Source: Myxococcus sp. CA023 (lineage in GTDB: Bacteria; Myxococcota; Myxococcia; Myxococcales; Myxococcaceae). From it: 64,000 nucleotides of DNA. The translations under genes and the position numbers were made by a program. Below, piece after piece: positions 17,966 to 25,555 of this stretch. The stretch spans positions 1 to 64,000 of the forward strand of contig NZ_JAAEAH010000042.1 of NCBI RefSeq assembly GCF_010998615.1. The letters are read 5' to 3'. The notes under the pieces are model-generated. The model searched no databases, was not told where the DNA came from, and saw only the letters and a list, made by a program, of their open reading frames with translations. Position 1 is the first letter of the stretch. Every line of letters begins with the position of its first letter.

Positions 17966-20572
17966 CTATGCCTTCAGCGCGGACACCAGGTCACCCGCGG
18001 CCAGCCGTGAAACGGACTCCGCGGAGGTGTGGAGGAAGCGCAGCGCATAGCCCTCGCTGCCGGCCGGGAGCGAGGGGAGGTCCGTCATCCCCGCGAAGAA
18101 CGTAGGCGCCGTGCCGGGCGAGAAGTCGAAGGTGGTGGCATCCGCTTCAATGCCACGCAGCCTGCGCAGGAAGGCGGCGGTGTCCTCGCCCGAGCCCCGA
18201 TTCAGGACGGACACAGTGCCATCCCGTCGCCGGACCTGCACCGTGCGGCTGCGCGCGGCGGCGTGAAGGCAGGCCAGCTCCCAGAGCGTGGGGCGGGCGC
18301 CGGTTCCGAAATAGGCCAGGGTGTCCTTTCCAAGGTTCGCGAGCTCGCCTCGCGAGCTGTGCACGCTCTGGAAGCCATCCTCGGGAGGAACCTTCACATC
18401 CACCCAACGGAGCTGCTTCTCGACGAGGTCGATGACGAGCGGCACGGAAATCTGCCCGCTCCCCTGCAGGTCGAAGCGCTGCTCCACCGCGCGCGCATCG
18501 AAGTGGGGCCCGCCCTCCCCGTCCCGGACCATGAAGCCCGCGAACGCGTCCTCCATGCGGTCGAACGAGACGCTGTTGTAGGAGAACACCACTGGGATGG
18601 CGTAGCGAACGCCCTGCGCCAGCAGCCGTGGCGCATGGACATCCAGGAACTCGGCGCCTCCCGTCGGCAGGGGCCCGGAGGTGACATCCCCCGAATGCAC
18701 CGCGGCGTCGTCCGCCAGCCGCAGGTTCGTGAAGTCACACAGGTCCACCAACCACCAATCCTTGTCGTAGAAGGCCACCGACAAGTCGAGGTCCACCCGC
18801 GTCCCCTTGGGCTCCGTCCAGTGGACGAAGAAGCGCAAGGTCTTCCCTTCCGGCAGCGGCAGCAGGCTTCCACGCGGAACCGCCACCAACGCCCGAGAGG
18901 CCGTCTTCTCCGCCAACGGAACCATCAGGTCGGCCAGGGCCTCGTCGAGCACCGCTTGAGGGAAGGCCGGCAGAGCCTCCGCCCGGCGCAGCAGCTCCCG
19001 CTCCAGCGGCGCCACCAATTGGCCAATGGCATCACCGGGGAGCAAGGGGCGCCGGTCCTCCATGCCCCAGGCGTGGGTGGCCTCGCCCTTGGGAAAGAAC
19101 ACGCGCCTGGCGAACGGCCTGTGCCGCTGACGCAGGTGCGCCGCCGCGGTGAGCAGCAGCCCAGGCGCGCCCCGAGGCAGCACCGCACCGAGCACCCCGA
19201 GCAACTCCGGGTCGAGCGCGGCGGAGTTCGACTGGGCCACCGACAGGCGGCTCACATGGTCCAACCGGCGCAGCAGCTCGCCGGGCCGCTGCCGCAGCAG
19301 CCGCAGCGCGCCGCGGACATCGCGCGCGTCCAGCGCCGCTTCGACGTGTGAGGCAAAGGAGCGGAAGCCAATGCGGACGCCTCCGTCGGCCTCCAGCCTG
19401 TGAAAGGCCGCCGGATGCTCGCTGGCCAGACTCAGCGCGGATGCTCCGAACGGTGTCTCCGACACCAACACCGTCTCGCGCAAGACAGCGAACGCGAGCG
19501 CGACCTTCGGATGGCGCTGCCACTCCTCGAAGACATGCAGGAGCTTCGCCTGGGCCTTCCACAAGCCGGGGTGGCGCCGGAGGTCCTCGGTGAGGTTCAG
19601 CACGGAGAAGCCTTCCAGCATCCGCAGGACGGCGCGCCGTACCGGACGCGGAGGGCTCTTCAGCGGAATCTTGACGGTGAGGTCGGGGTTGCCGCCCGCC
19701 CACGCGACGAGTATCCGGAGCACATCCGTGGCGGTCTTCACGTATGCTGCGGCGCTGGCCAGCACATCTCCCGCCGTGCGGGCATCCTGAAGCAGCAAGC
19801 CCATGACCTGCGCCAGCGTCTCCTTCACCGGAATGCTCGGTGGGAGCCACCCCAGGATGCGCACCCCCGTGGCGGAGACGAGCATCTTCAGCAACATCAC
19901 CTCGGAGGGGCGCAGCACCGTGGATCGGGACACCAGGCGCCGCATGACCTCTCTCCCCGCGGCATCCGGGTCGGTCCCCAAGGACAGCCGCGTCAGCCGG
20001 TTGACGGCCAGTGCATACACGCGCTCGGCGGCCTTGAGCGCCGTGGGCTTGAGGAATGGCTCGGACGGAGACAAGCGACGGTGACAGATGGGACACGCGC
20101 TGTAGTCGCTTCCGTCGTAACACCGCTCGCAGACCAGGTGGGCGCACGGCGACAGCGCACGCACCGTGCCCTGCGCGCCGCAGTGGATGCACGGCTGTTC
20201 CGGCGACTGGAACAACCAGCCCAGCATCCGCTGCACGTACAACTGCCGGGTGTCGTGCGGCACGCTCTCGGGGAAGTTCCGGAACAATGGAACGAAGGGC
20301 CGGTTGGTCCCCCGGAGCGCCGCGCAGTTGTCGTAGATGAAGCGGCCGGAAGCCGCCATGACCTCGGTGGGCAGCGCGAGCAGCGCCTCCCGGAGCGCGC
20401 CGTCCAGCGTGTAGCCCACCCCCGCGAGGTCTGCCTCCAGGGCATCCATGCCCTGCTCCCGCGCCTGCGAGTCACCGCTGGGAGCAAGTCCTGAGGGGAG
20501 GAAGACAAGCCCCGTGGTCCGGAGCAGCAACGCGGCGGTATCGCCCATCACGTCGAGCGAAGGGGAGCCCAT
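17966..20572 (-). CDS. RING-finger protein of the MXAN_6230/SCO0854 family
   Basis: This 868-residue cytoplasmic protein has a bacterial C3HC4 RING-type zinc site: Cys128, Cys131, Cys143, His145, Cys148, Cys151, Cys160 and Cys163. It is preceded by a helical N-terminal region and followed by about 700 residues of helical-repeat and beta-rich sequence. The layout matches the family named MXAN_6230/SCO0854 RING domain-containing protein. Its biochemical role is not known; RING folds in eukaryotes recruit ubiquitin-conjugating enzymes, but no such partner is visible here. The C-terminal half (QVRRRDGTVSV, LRRLRGIEADATTF) may be an interaction module. It is monocistronic on the minus strand. Confidence 0.85.
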   Translation of the reverse strand: MGSPSLDVMGDTAALLLRTTGLVFLPSGLAPSGDSQAREQGMDALEADLAGVGYTLDGALREALLALPTEVMAASGRFIYDNCAALRGTNRPFVPLFRNFPESVPHDTRQLYVQRMLGWLFQSPEQPCIHCGAQGTVRALSPCAHLVCERCYDGSDYSACPICHRRLSPSEPFLKPTALKAAERVYALAVNRLTRLSLGTDPDAAGREVMRRLVSRSTVLRPSEVMLLKMLVSATGVRILGWLPPSIPVKETLAQVMGLLLQDARTAGDVLASAAAYVKTATDVLRILVAWAGGNPDLTVKIPLKSPPRPVRRAVLRMLEGFSVLNLTEDLRRHPGLWKAQAKLLHVFEEWQRHPKVALAFAVLRETVLVSETPFGASALSLASEHPAAFHRLEADGGVRIGFRSFASHVEAALDARDVRGALRLLRQRPGELLRRLDHVSRLSVAQSNSAALDPELLGVLGAVLPRGAPGLLLTAAAHLRQRHRPFARRVFFPKGEATHAWGMEDRRPLLPGDAIGQLVAPLERELLRRAEALPAFPQAVLDEALADLMVPLAEKTASRALVAVPRGSLLPLPEGKTLRFFVHWTEPKGTRVDLDLSVAFYDKDWWLVDLCDFTNLRLADDAAVHSGDVTSGPLPTGGAEFLDVHAPRLLAQGVRYAIPVVFSYNSVSFDRMEDAFAGFMVRDGEGGPHFDARAVEQRFDLQGSGQISVPLVIDLVEKQLRWVDVKVPPEDGFQSVHSSRGELANLGKDTLAYFGTGARPTLWELACLHAAARSRTVQVRRRDGTVSVLNRGSGEDTAAFLRRLRGIEADATTFDFSPGTAPTFFAGMTDLPSLPAGSEGYALRFLHTSAESVSRLAAGDLVSALKA

Positions 20573-20812
20573 GGTGACTCCAAGCGAGAGGAAAAAACGG
20601 GGCGGAGAGCGGATCCGCTACCTCAGGAGTGAGAAGGAAGCACACCCAGGGCCGCCCCGTGGTGAATCCTATCAGGGCCCGGCGGGGCGCCGCTACCGTT
20701 GCAGCACGCGGTTGTCCCCCGGGCAGCAATTTCCCGGAGCACTTCACCAGAGCCCAAGGGGAGTCTCCGCCCTCGTGGACCTGGACTGGGTGGAGCCGTC
20801 AGACTGCGAGAC

Positions 20813-22375
20813 ATGAACCTCTCGCGAGCCGCCCTCCTCGTCCTGCTCCAGCCGCTGGCCGCCCAGGCCGCGGAATACCGCGTGGGCCCCGACCAGCAGT
20901 ACACCCGCCTGGGTGACGTGCCCTGGGAGTCACTCGAGCCCGGAGACACCGTTTTCGTCCACGCACGGCCCACGCCCTACGCGGAGAAGTGGGTTCTGGG
21001 CCGCCGGGGCACGGCCGCCGCGCCCATCACCGTGCGCGGCGTGAAGGACGCGCAGGGCAACCTGCCCATCATCGTCGGCGAGAACGCCACCACGCGCTCG
21101 CAGCTCAACTATTGGGGTGAGGAGCGCGGCATCCTGAAGATTGGTGGCTCCAACCGGCCCGCGGACACAATGCCCGCGCACCTGGTGGTGGAGAACCTCC
21201 ACCTGCGCCGGGCACGCGGCGCCTTCACCGGCCGCAATGGCGCGTCCACCTACCTGGACAACGCCGCCGCCATCTTCATCGAGAAGGGCGAACACATCAC
21301 CATCCGGGGCTGCGTGCTCGAAGACAGCGGCAACGGCCTGTTCATCGCCAATCAGGCGTCGAATGTCACCGTCGAGCACAGCCACATCCTGGGCAACGGC
21401 AACACCGGCAGCATCCTCGAGCACAACGCGTACACCGAAGCGCTGGGCATCACCTACCAGTTCAATCGCTTCGGTCCGCTCTGCACCGGCTGTCTGGGCA
21501 ACAACCTGAAGGACCGCTCGGCGGGCAGTCTCATCCGGTACAACTGGATTGAGGGAGGCAACCGGCAGCTCGACCTGGTGGACTCGACCAGCGACGCGCT
21601 GCGCGCGGCGCCGTCGTATGCGCGGACCTTCGTCTACGGCAATGTGCTGCTGGAGCCCGAGGGCGCGGGCAACCGGCAAATCGTCCACTTCGGTGGTGAC
21701 TCCGGCAACACAGCCAACTACCGGGGCACGCTCTACTTCTTCCACAACACCGTGGTGTCCAGCCGCACGGACCGGACCACGCTGTTGCGGCTGTCGCACC
21801 AGAACCAGACGGCGCATGTGACGAACAACGTGGTGCTGGTGGCCGCGGCCAATGGCAATACGCTGTCCCTCACAGACGAGGCGGGCACGCTCCGGCACGG
21901 TGGCAACTGGTACAAGCCTGGCTACGTCAGCACCTTCGGCACGCTCACCGGCGCAGTGGTGGACGCAGGTGGGAATCTCACCGGCACCGACCCGGGGTTC
22001 ATCAACCTCGCCGGACAGGACTTCCATCTGACCACCGGCTCCGCCCTACGGAGTCAGGCGGTGGCGCTCCCCGCCGAGACCGGCAGCGAGCCAGTCACCT
22101 TGCAGTACGTGAAGCATACGGCAAGTGAGCCGCGAGCCCAGGTGAGCCCGGCCCACATCGGCGCGTTTGGGGATGCCTCCGCGCCTGGGACAGAGACGCC
22201 GGACGCAGGCACGGGCACCGAGCCCGACGCGGGCACGACACCCCAGCAGCCGGATGACGACGAGGGCGCTGGTGGCTGCGCGGCATCCGGAGCAAGCCTC
22301 GCGGGTCCCCTGGTGCTCGCGCTCCTCAGCGTCCTGGGGCTCAGGCGGAAGCGCGACGCGGCGCAGCGCTGGTAG
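20813..22375 (+). CDS. Secreted right-handed beta-helix protein with MYXO-CTERM anchor
   Basis: This protein of about 520 residues has a Sec signal (LLVLLQPLAAQAA). Its parallel beta-helix of the pectate-lyase/NosD type shows repeated short strands such as ITIRGCVLEDSGNGLFI and VTVEHSHILGNG. A Thr-Pro-Asp-Ala-Gly linker follows. The MYXO-CTERM sorting signal is complete: GGCAASG, a 19-residue hydrophobic helix, then RRKRDAAQRW. The Cys of that motif is thought to be processed for surface retention. No lyase active site could be assigned by eye. ATG 20813 is chosen because it starts the signal peptide. Confidence 0.8.
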   Translation: MNLSRAALLVLLQPLAAQAAEYRVGPDQQYTRLGDVPWESLEPGDTVFVHARPTPYAEKWVLGRRGTAAAPITVRGVKDAQGNLPIIVGENATTRSQLNYWGEERGILKIGGSNRPADTMPAHLVVENLHLRRARGAFTGRNGASTYLDNAAAIFIEKGEHITIRGCVLEDSGNGLFIANQASNVTVEHSHILGNGNTGSILEHNAYTEALGITYQFNRFGPLCTGCLGNNLKDRSAGSLIRYNWIEGGNRQLDLVDSTSDALRAAPSYARTFVYGNVLLEPEGAGNRQIVHFGGDSGNTANYRGTLYFFHNTVVSSRTDRTTLLRLSHQNQTAHVTNNVVLVAAANGNTLSLTDEAGTLRHGGNWYKPGYVSTFGTLTGAVVDAGGNLTGTDPGFINLAGQDFHLTTGSALRSQAVALPAETGSEPVTLQYVKHTASEPRAQVSPAHIGAFGDASAPGTETPDAGTGTEPDAGTTPQQPDDDEGAGGCAASGASLAGPLVLALLSVLGLRRKRDAAQRW

Positions 22376-22410
22376 CTGCGTAAAGCTGGCGGCGGGGCAC
22401 AGCGGCGGCG

Positions 22411-22695
22411 GTGCGCGGTTGCCAGCTACACTCAGCGCGCCGGAACCTCGGGGCACCCGGTCCAGCACTTCCCGTCCGCGCGCCCAAGGAGTCCTCCGAA
22501 GCGGCGGGTGACCGGCCCGCGTGGAAGGTGACGCAGACGCGCGAGCTGGCGGTGCTCGCGGAGAACGGCGTCACGCAGGTGCCCTTCATCCTCCCGTACC
22601 ACTGCGCGTCCAAGGTCAAGGTGACGGCCACCCTGACGGGCAGTGGACTCAAGGCCAGCAAGACGCTCGACACATCCTTCCCCTGCGCCGAGTAG
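22411..22695 (+). CDS. Hypothetical protein or 5'-truncated remnant
   Basis: The last 57 residues (KVTQTRELAVLAENGVTQV onward, ending TSFPCAE) look like the beta-rich end of a secreted protein, with two cysteines. The first 37 residues look like read-through of intergenic DNA, and no signal peptide is present. This suggests a 5'-truncated gene left behind the beta-helix gene. The GTG at 22411 is the formal start. No family is recognised. Confidence 0.4.
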   Translation: MRGCQLHSARRNLGAPGPALPVRAPKESSEAAGDRPAWKVTQTRELAVLAENGVTQVPFILPYHCASKVKVTATLTGSGLKASKTLDTSFPCAE

Positions 22696-22834
22696 CCCGT
22701 ATGCTCGGGGCGTGAGGTGGATGCGCCAGGCAGGACAAGAGTGGGGCCCGGAGCCCTGGAACACGGCACTCGCCAGCTCCACCCGGTGGCAACTGAAGGA
22801 GCCTTCACGAGCGAGGCAGCGCCACAGGAGTGTC

Positions 22835-23650
22835 GTGGCCCTGGCGCGAGTCTCCCGGGCCTTCGAGTATCCGCGAAAGATTCTGCACGTCGCCCGCTCC
22901 GCCAGTGGTCCCATCATCGTCAGCGAGGACGACGAGGGCCGCCGCTACCTCCAGTTCGGTTGGATTGGCGCCTTCCAGAGCGCGGCGTGGCCGGGTTTCC
23001 CGCTGCGCCTGGAGTTGGACTACACGCGGGCGGTGGCGGCGGCGCTGGCCTTCGCGCCCGCGCCCAAGCGCCTGCTCGTCGTGGGCCTGGGAGGCGGCAC
23101 CATCCCCACCTTCCTCCGCGCGGTGCTCCCCCAGGCGCACATCGACGCGGTGGAAATCCAGCCGCAGGTGCTGGACGCGGCCCGGCGCTACTTCGACTTC
23201 CACGAGGACGAGGCATTGCACGCCCATGTCACGGACGGGCGCCGTTTCATTGAATCTCCTGGGGCGCCGTATGACGTCATCATCCTGGATGCCTACGGCA
23301 CGCGCAGCATCCCAGCAGCGATGGCGACGCGGGAGTTCGTGCAAGCCACCCTGGCGAGGCTGACCCCCGACGGGGTGGTGGTGGGCAACGTGCTCCGGAA
23401 GTCAGGTCGGGCCGGCTCACTGATGGACCCGCTGTGGAAGGCCAGCTTCCCGCAGCTCTACGCCTTCGACGTGAAGGCGTCGGACAACCGCATCCTCGTG
23501 GGGCTGCCCCATGCGCGCAGGCTCCTCCGTTCGGAATTGCTGGCACGCGCCGGGCAGCTCGCGCGCGAATGGGGCGTGCCCTTCAACCTCCGCGCACGGG
23601 TGGCCCGCCGCGTGAGCGTCAGCCGCGGCCCCGCGAACGGCCACGGCTGA
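22835..23650 (+). CDS. Spermidine synthase-like methyltransferase-fold protein
   Basis: This 271-residue Rossmann-fold enzyme resembles polyamine aminopropyltransferases. It has the nucleotide-binding motif LVVGLGGGTIPTF, an acidic residue after strand 2 (DAVEIQPQVLDAA), a DGRRFI segment and DVIILDAYG, which is where spermidine synthases carry DxxxD. The amino-terminal beta domain of true spermidine synthases is short here. The protein may therefore be a spermidine-synthase-like protein of other specificity. GTG 22835, behind AGGAG, is the favoured start; an upstream in-frame start would add about 60 unlikely residues. Confidence 0.75.
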   Translation: MALARVSRAFEYPRKILHVARSASGPIIVSEDDEGRRYLQFGWIGAFQSAAWPGFPLRLELDYTRAVAAALAFAPAPKRLLVVGLGGGTIPTFLRAVLPQAHIDAVEIQPQVLDAARRYFDFHEDEALHAHVTDGRRFIESPGAPYDVIILDAYGTRSIPAAMATREFVQATLARLTPDGVVVGNVLRKSGRAGSLMDPLWKASFPQLYAFDVKASDNRILVGLPHARRLLRSELLARAGQLAREWGVPFNLRARVARRVSVSRGPANGHG

Positions 23651-23674
23651 CGCGCAGGTGTCGACTGACGTTGA

Positions 23675-24097
23675 AGACGCCATCGCCCCGGCGATTTCCA
23701 CATCCAGGCGGCCCCCGACTGCACCTCGGGCTGCAATATCGGCGGCCTCTCCTACAGCCAGAAGTTCTGGCCGGGCTCCACCGCCATCCGCCAGATCGCC
23801 GTCTCCTCGAAGCCCAACAACGCCTGGCGGACGGCCGGCTGTGGCTTCATCGTCGACGACTACGACGGCACCGACGAGTTCGAATGTGTGGCCAACTCCC
23901 CCTTCGCCACCGTGATGGCGCAGGAACAGCTCAAGGGCGAATCAGGTGGCGACAAGTGCAACCCGCCGCTGCCCGCCTATCAATTGCTGACGGTGGGAAG
24001 CGGGTTCAACAAGGAAGGCACCACGCAGTTCGGTGACCGGCGATTCATCTTCAAGACGAAGAAGCTCAACCTCTTTCTGTTCCGCTCCATCTTGTGA
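23675..24097 (+). pseudogene. 5'-truncated remnant of a secreted or toxin-like protein
   Basis: A well-formed coding frame runs from about 23690 to the stop at 24097 but has no start; a stop lies in frame at 23672-23674. The peptide holds DCTSGCNIGGLSYSQKFW, GCGFIVDDYDGTDEFEC and CNPPLPAYQLLTVG, with five cysteines, as in an extracellular domain. The first part of the gene is missing. It runs directly into the next frame with a stop/GTG overlap. The family is not recognised. Confidence 0.5.
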
Positions 24098-24429
24098 ACA
24101 ACCAGCTCAACCAATTCATCGGAGGCCAACTCAACAACGTGTGGGCTGGCATCGAACGAGGAATCATCAACGCAATCGACCCGACCTACATCAACCGGTA
24201 CGCGGAATACACCAAGAAGGTCAACTCACTGAAAGAGCAGAACCGGTTCCGCATCACGCTCGGAAAGGCCGAGAAGCACCGGGGCTACAGCCACAAGAAC
24301 AGCTGGACCTTCGACTGGAACGTGGCGGTCGGCCAGAGCACGTACTCGTACGACATGAAGGCCGGCAGCTTCCTGGGCCGCGCCAGGGTCGGCTGCAGCT
24401 GGCACGGAATCCGGATCGTACGGCAGTAA
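24094..24429 (+). CDS. Hypothetical protein, lower GC, possibly part of a broken gene
   Basis: This 111-residue frame starts at GTG 24094, overlapping the stop of the preceding fragment. It is rich in Asn, Gln, Lys, Ile and Tyr (NNQLNQFIGGQLNNVW, INRYAEYTKKVNSLK), unlike the Ala/Arg/Gly-rich local norm, and the DNA is visibly less GC-rich. It may be the C-terminal part of one protein whose 5' end is the preceding fragment, separated by a frameshift, or a small gene of its own. The codon use suggests transfer from elsewhere. Function unknown. Confidence 0.45.
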   Translation: MNNQLNQFIGGQLNNVWAGIERGIINAIDPTYINRYAEYTKKVNSLKEQNRFRITLGKAEKHRGYSHKNSWTFDWNVAVGQSTYSYDMKAGSFLGRARVGCSWHGIRIVRQ

Positions 24430-24442
24430 TGCGTTGAAAGCG

Positions 24443-24468
24443 GCCCCCTGCCCCGTACGGACAGGGGG
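24443..24468. terminator. Terminator-like hairpin between convergent genes
   Basis: A 7-bp GC stem (24444-24450 with 24462-24468) with an 11-nt loop lies between the stop of the plus-strand fragment (24429) and that of the minus-strand VOC gene (24495). There is no clear T-run, so its strength is uncertain. Confidence 0.4.
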
Positions 24469-24494
24469 GCGGCACCACAGTGCCGTCGGGCAAC

Positions 24495-24971
24495 CTACTT
24501 GCCCGCACCGTCGTACGCGCGCTGCAAGCCCTGGATGTCGAGCTTCACCATGCCCAGCATGGCTTCCATGACCCGGCGCGCCTTCTCCGGGTCCTTGTCA
24601 TTCAGCATCTTCCCCAGCACGGACGGGATGATTTGCCAGGACAGGCCGAAGCGGTCCTTGAGCCAGCCACACTGCTGCGTCTGGCCTCCTCCCTCCAGGA
24701 GCTTCGACCACAGCTCATCCACCTCTTCCTGCGTCTGACAGTCCACGAACAGGGAGATGGCCTCGGTGAACTTGTAGTGAGGCCCTCCGTTCAGCGCCAT
24801 GAACTGCTGTCCATGGAGCTGGAACGTGCCAGAGACGACCGGCGCGGTGTCCGAGTCCCCGGCGCGGTTGAGACTGAGAATCTTCGCGTCCTTCTTGAAG
24901 ACGGACACGTAGAACTTCATGGCTTCTTCCGCGTTGCCGTCGAACCACAGGAAGGGTGTGATCTTCTGCAT
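24495..24971 (-). CDS. VOC-family PhnB-like protein
   Basis: This 158-residue protein belongs to the vicinal-oxygen-chelate superfamily, PhnB/3-demethylubiquinone methyltransferase-like group. It opens MQKITPFLWFDGNAEEAMKFY and has GTFQLHGQQFMALNGGP and LFVDCQTQEEVDELW. It ends with WLKDRFGLSWQIIP and the helical tail typical of this group. Members form dimers around a shallow beta-barrel cavity; the name refers to old annotations, and activity is usually unknown. Directly upstream on the same strand is a decayed TetR gene that may once have controlled it. Confidence 0.85.
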   Translation of the reverse strand: MQKITPFLWFDGNAEEAMKFYVSVFKKDAKILSLNRAGDSDTAPVVSGTFQLHGQQFMALNGGPHYKFTEAISLFVDCQTQEEVDELWSKLLEGGGQTQQCGWLKDRFGLSWQIIPSVLGKMLNDKDPEKARRVMEAMLGMVKLDIQGLQRAYDGAGK

Positions 24972-25005
24972 GGTGCGGTCTCCTCTGTTCAGGATGCGCC
25001 CGGCG

Positions 25006-25345
25006 TCAGGCGCGCTTGGATTGCTTGGACTTTGATTTCACTGGCGACGCGAAGAGCCCATCCAGATACGTGCGCATCTGGCGCAGGTTCTCGATGACCA
25101 TTTCGGGCCGCTGCCGCGTCTTGCCCACCAGCATCGAGCCCTGCCACGTGCTGTAGAGCATCCAGGCCACGGCGTTGGGGTCGAAGCCCACGCGCGGCGG
25201 ATGCAGCCGCTTCGCCTCCGTGAGCAGCCCCGCCACCGCGCCGACCCAGGCCTCCATGTAGCCTTCACCCGCCTGACGCACGGTGACGCTGGACAGCGCC
25301 AGTTCCTGGGAAAGCATGCCCACCATGCAGGTGAGCATCCCGCCG
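25006..25345 (-). pseudogene. TetR-family regulator lacking its DNA-binding domain
   Basis: The frame matches the C-terminal ligand-binding half of a TetR/AcrR regulator: CMVGMLSQELA, AGEGYMEAWVGAVAGLL, AWMLYSTWQGSMLVGKT and the closing helix VIENLRQMRTYLDGLF. The N-terminal helix-turn-helix, about 90 residues, is absent. Upstream sequence is unrelated, so the gene was truncated at about 25340. The remaining reading frame is intact to its stop. It lies in the same orientation as the VOC gene and ends 34 nt before that gene starts. Confidence 0.65.
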
Positions 25346-25555
25346 TGCTGTATTGAATCCACCCCCACCCCGTCAAGCGACAGGGGGAACGGAAGCTTCC
25401 AGCGCCGTGAGCCTGGAGACGCACAGAATGCACAACTGAGACACGGTCGACGTTGCCCATCCGACCCTGCAGCGGATAATCCGTTGAAAATGACTCACAG
25501 CGTCGGGTTCACGGCTCGAGCCGTCCCGCCGCTCCTTTCGAACCGGAGTTCCTGG

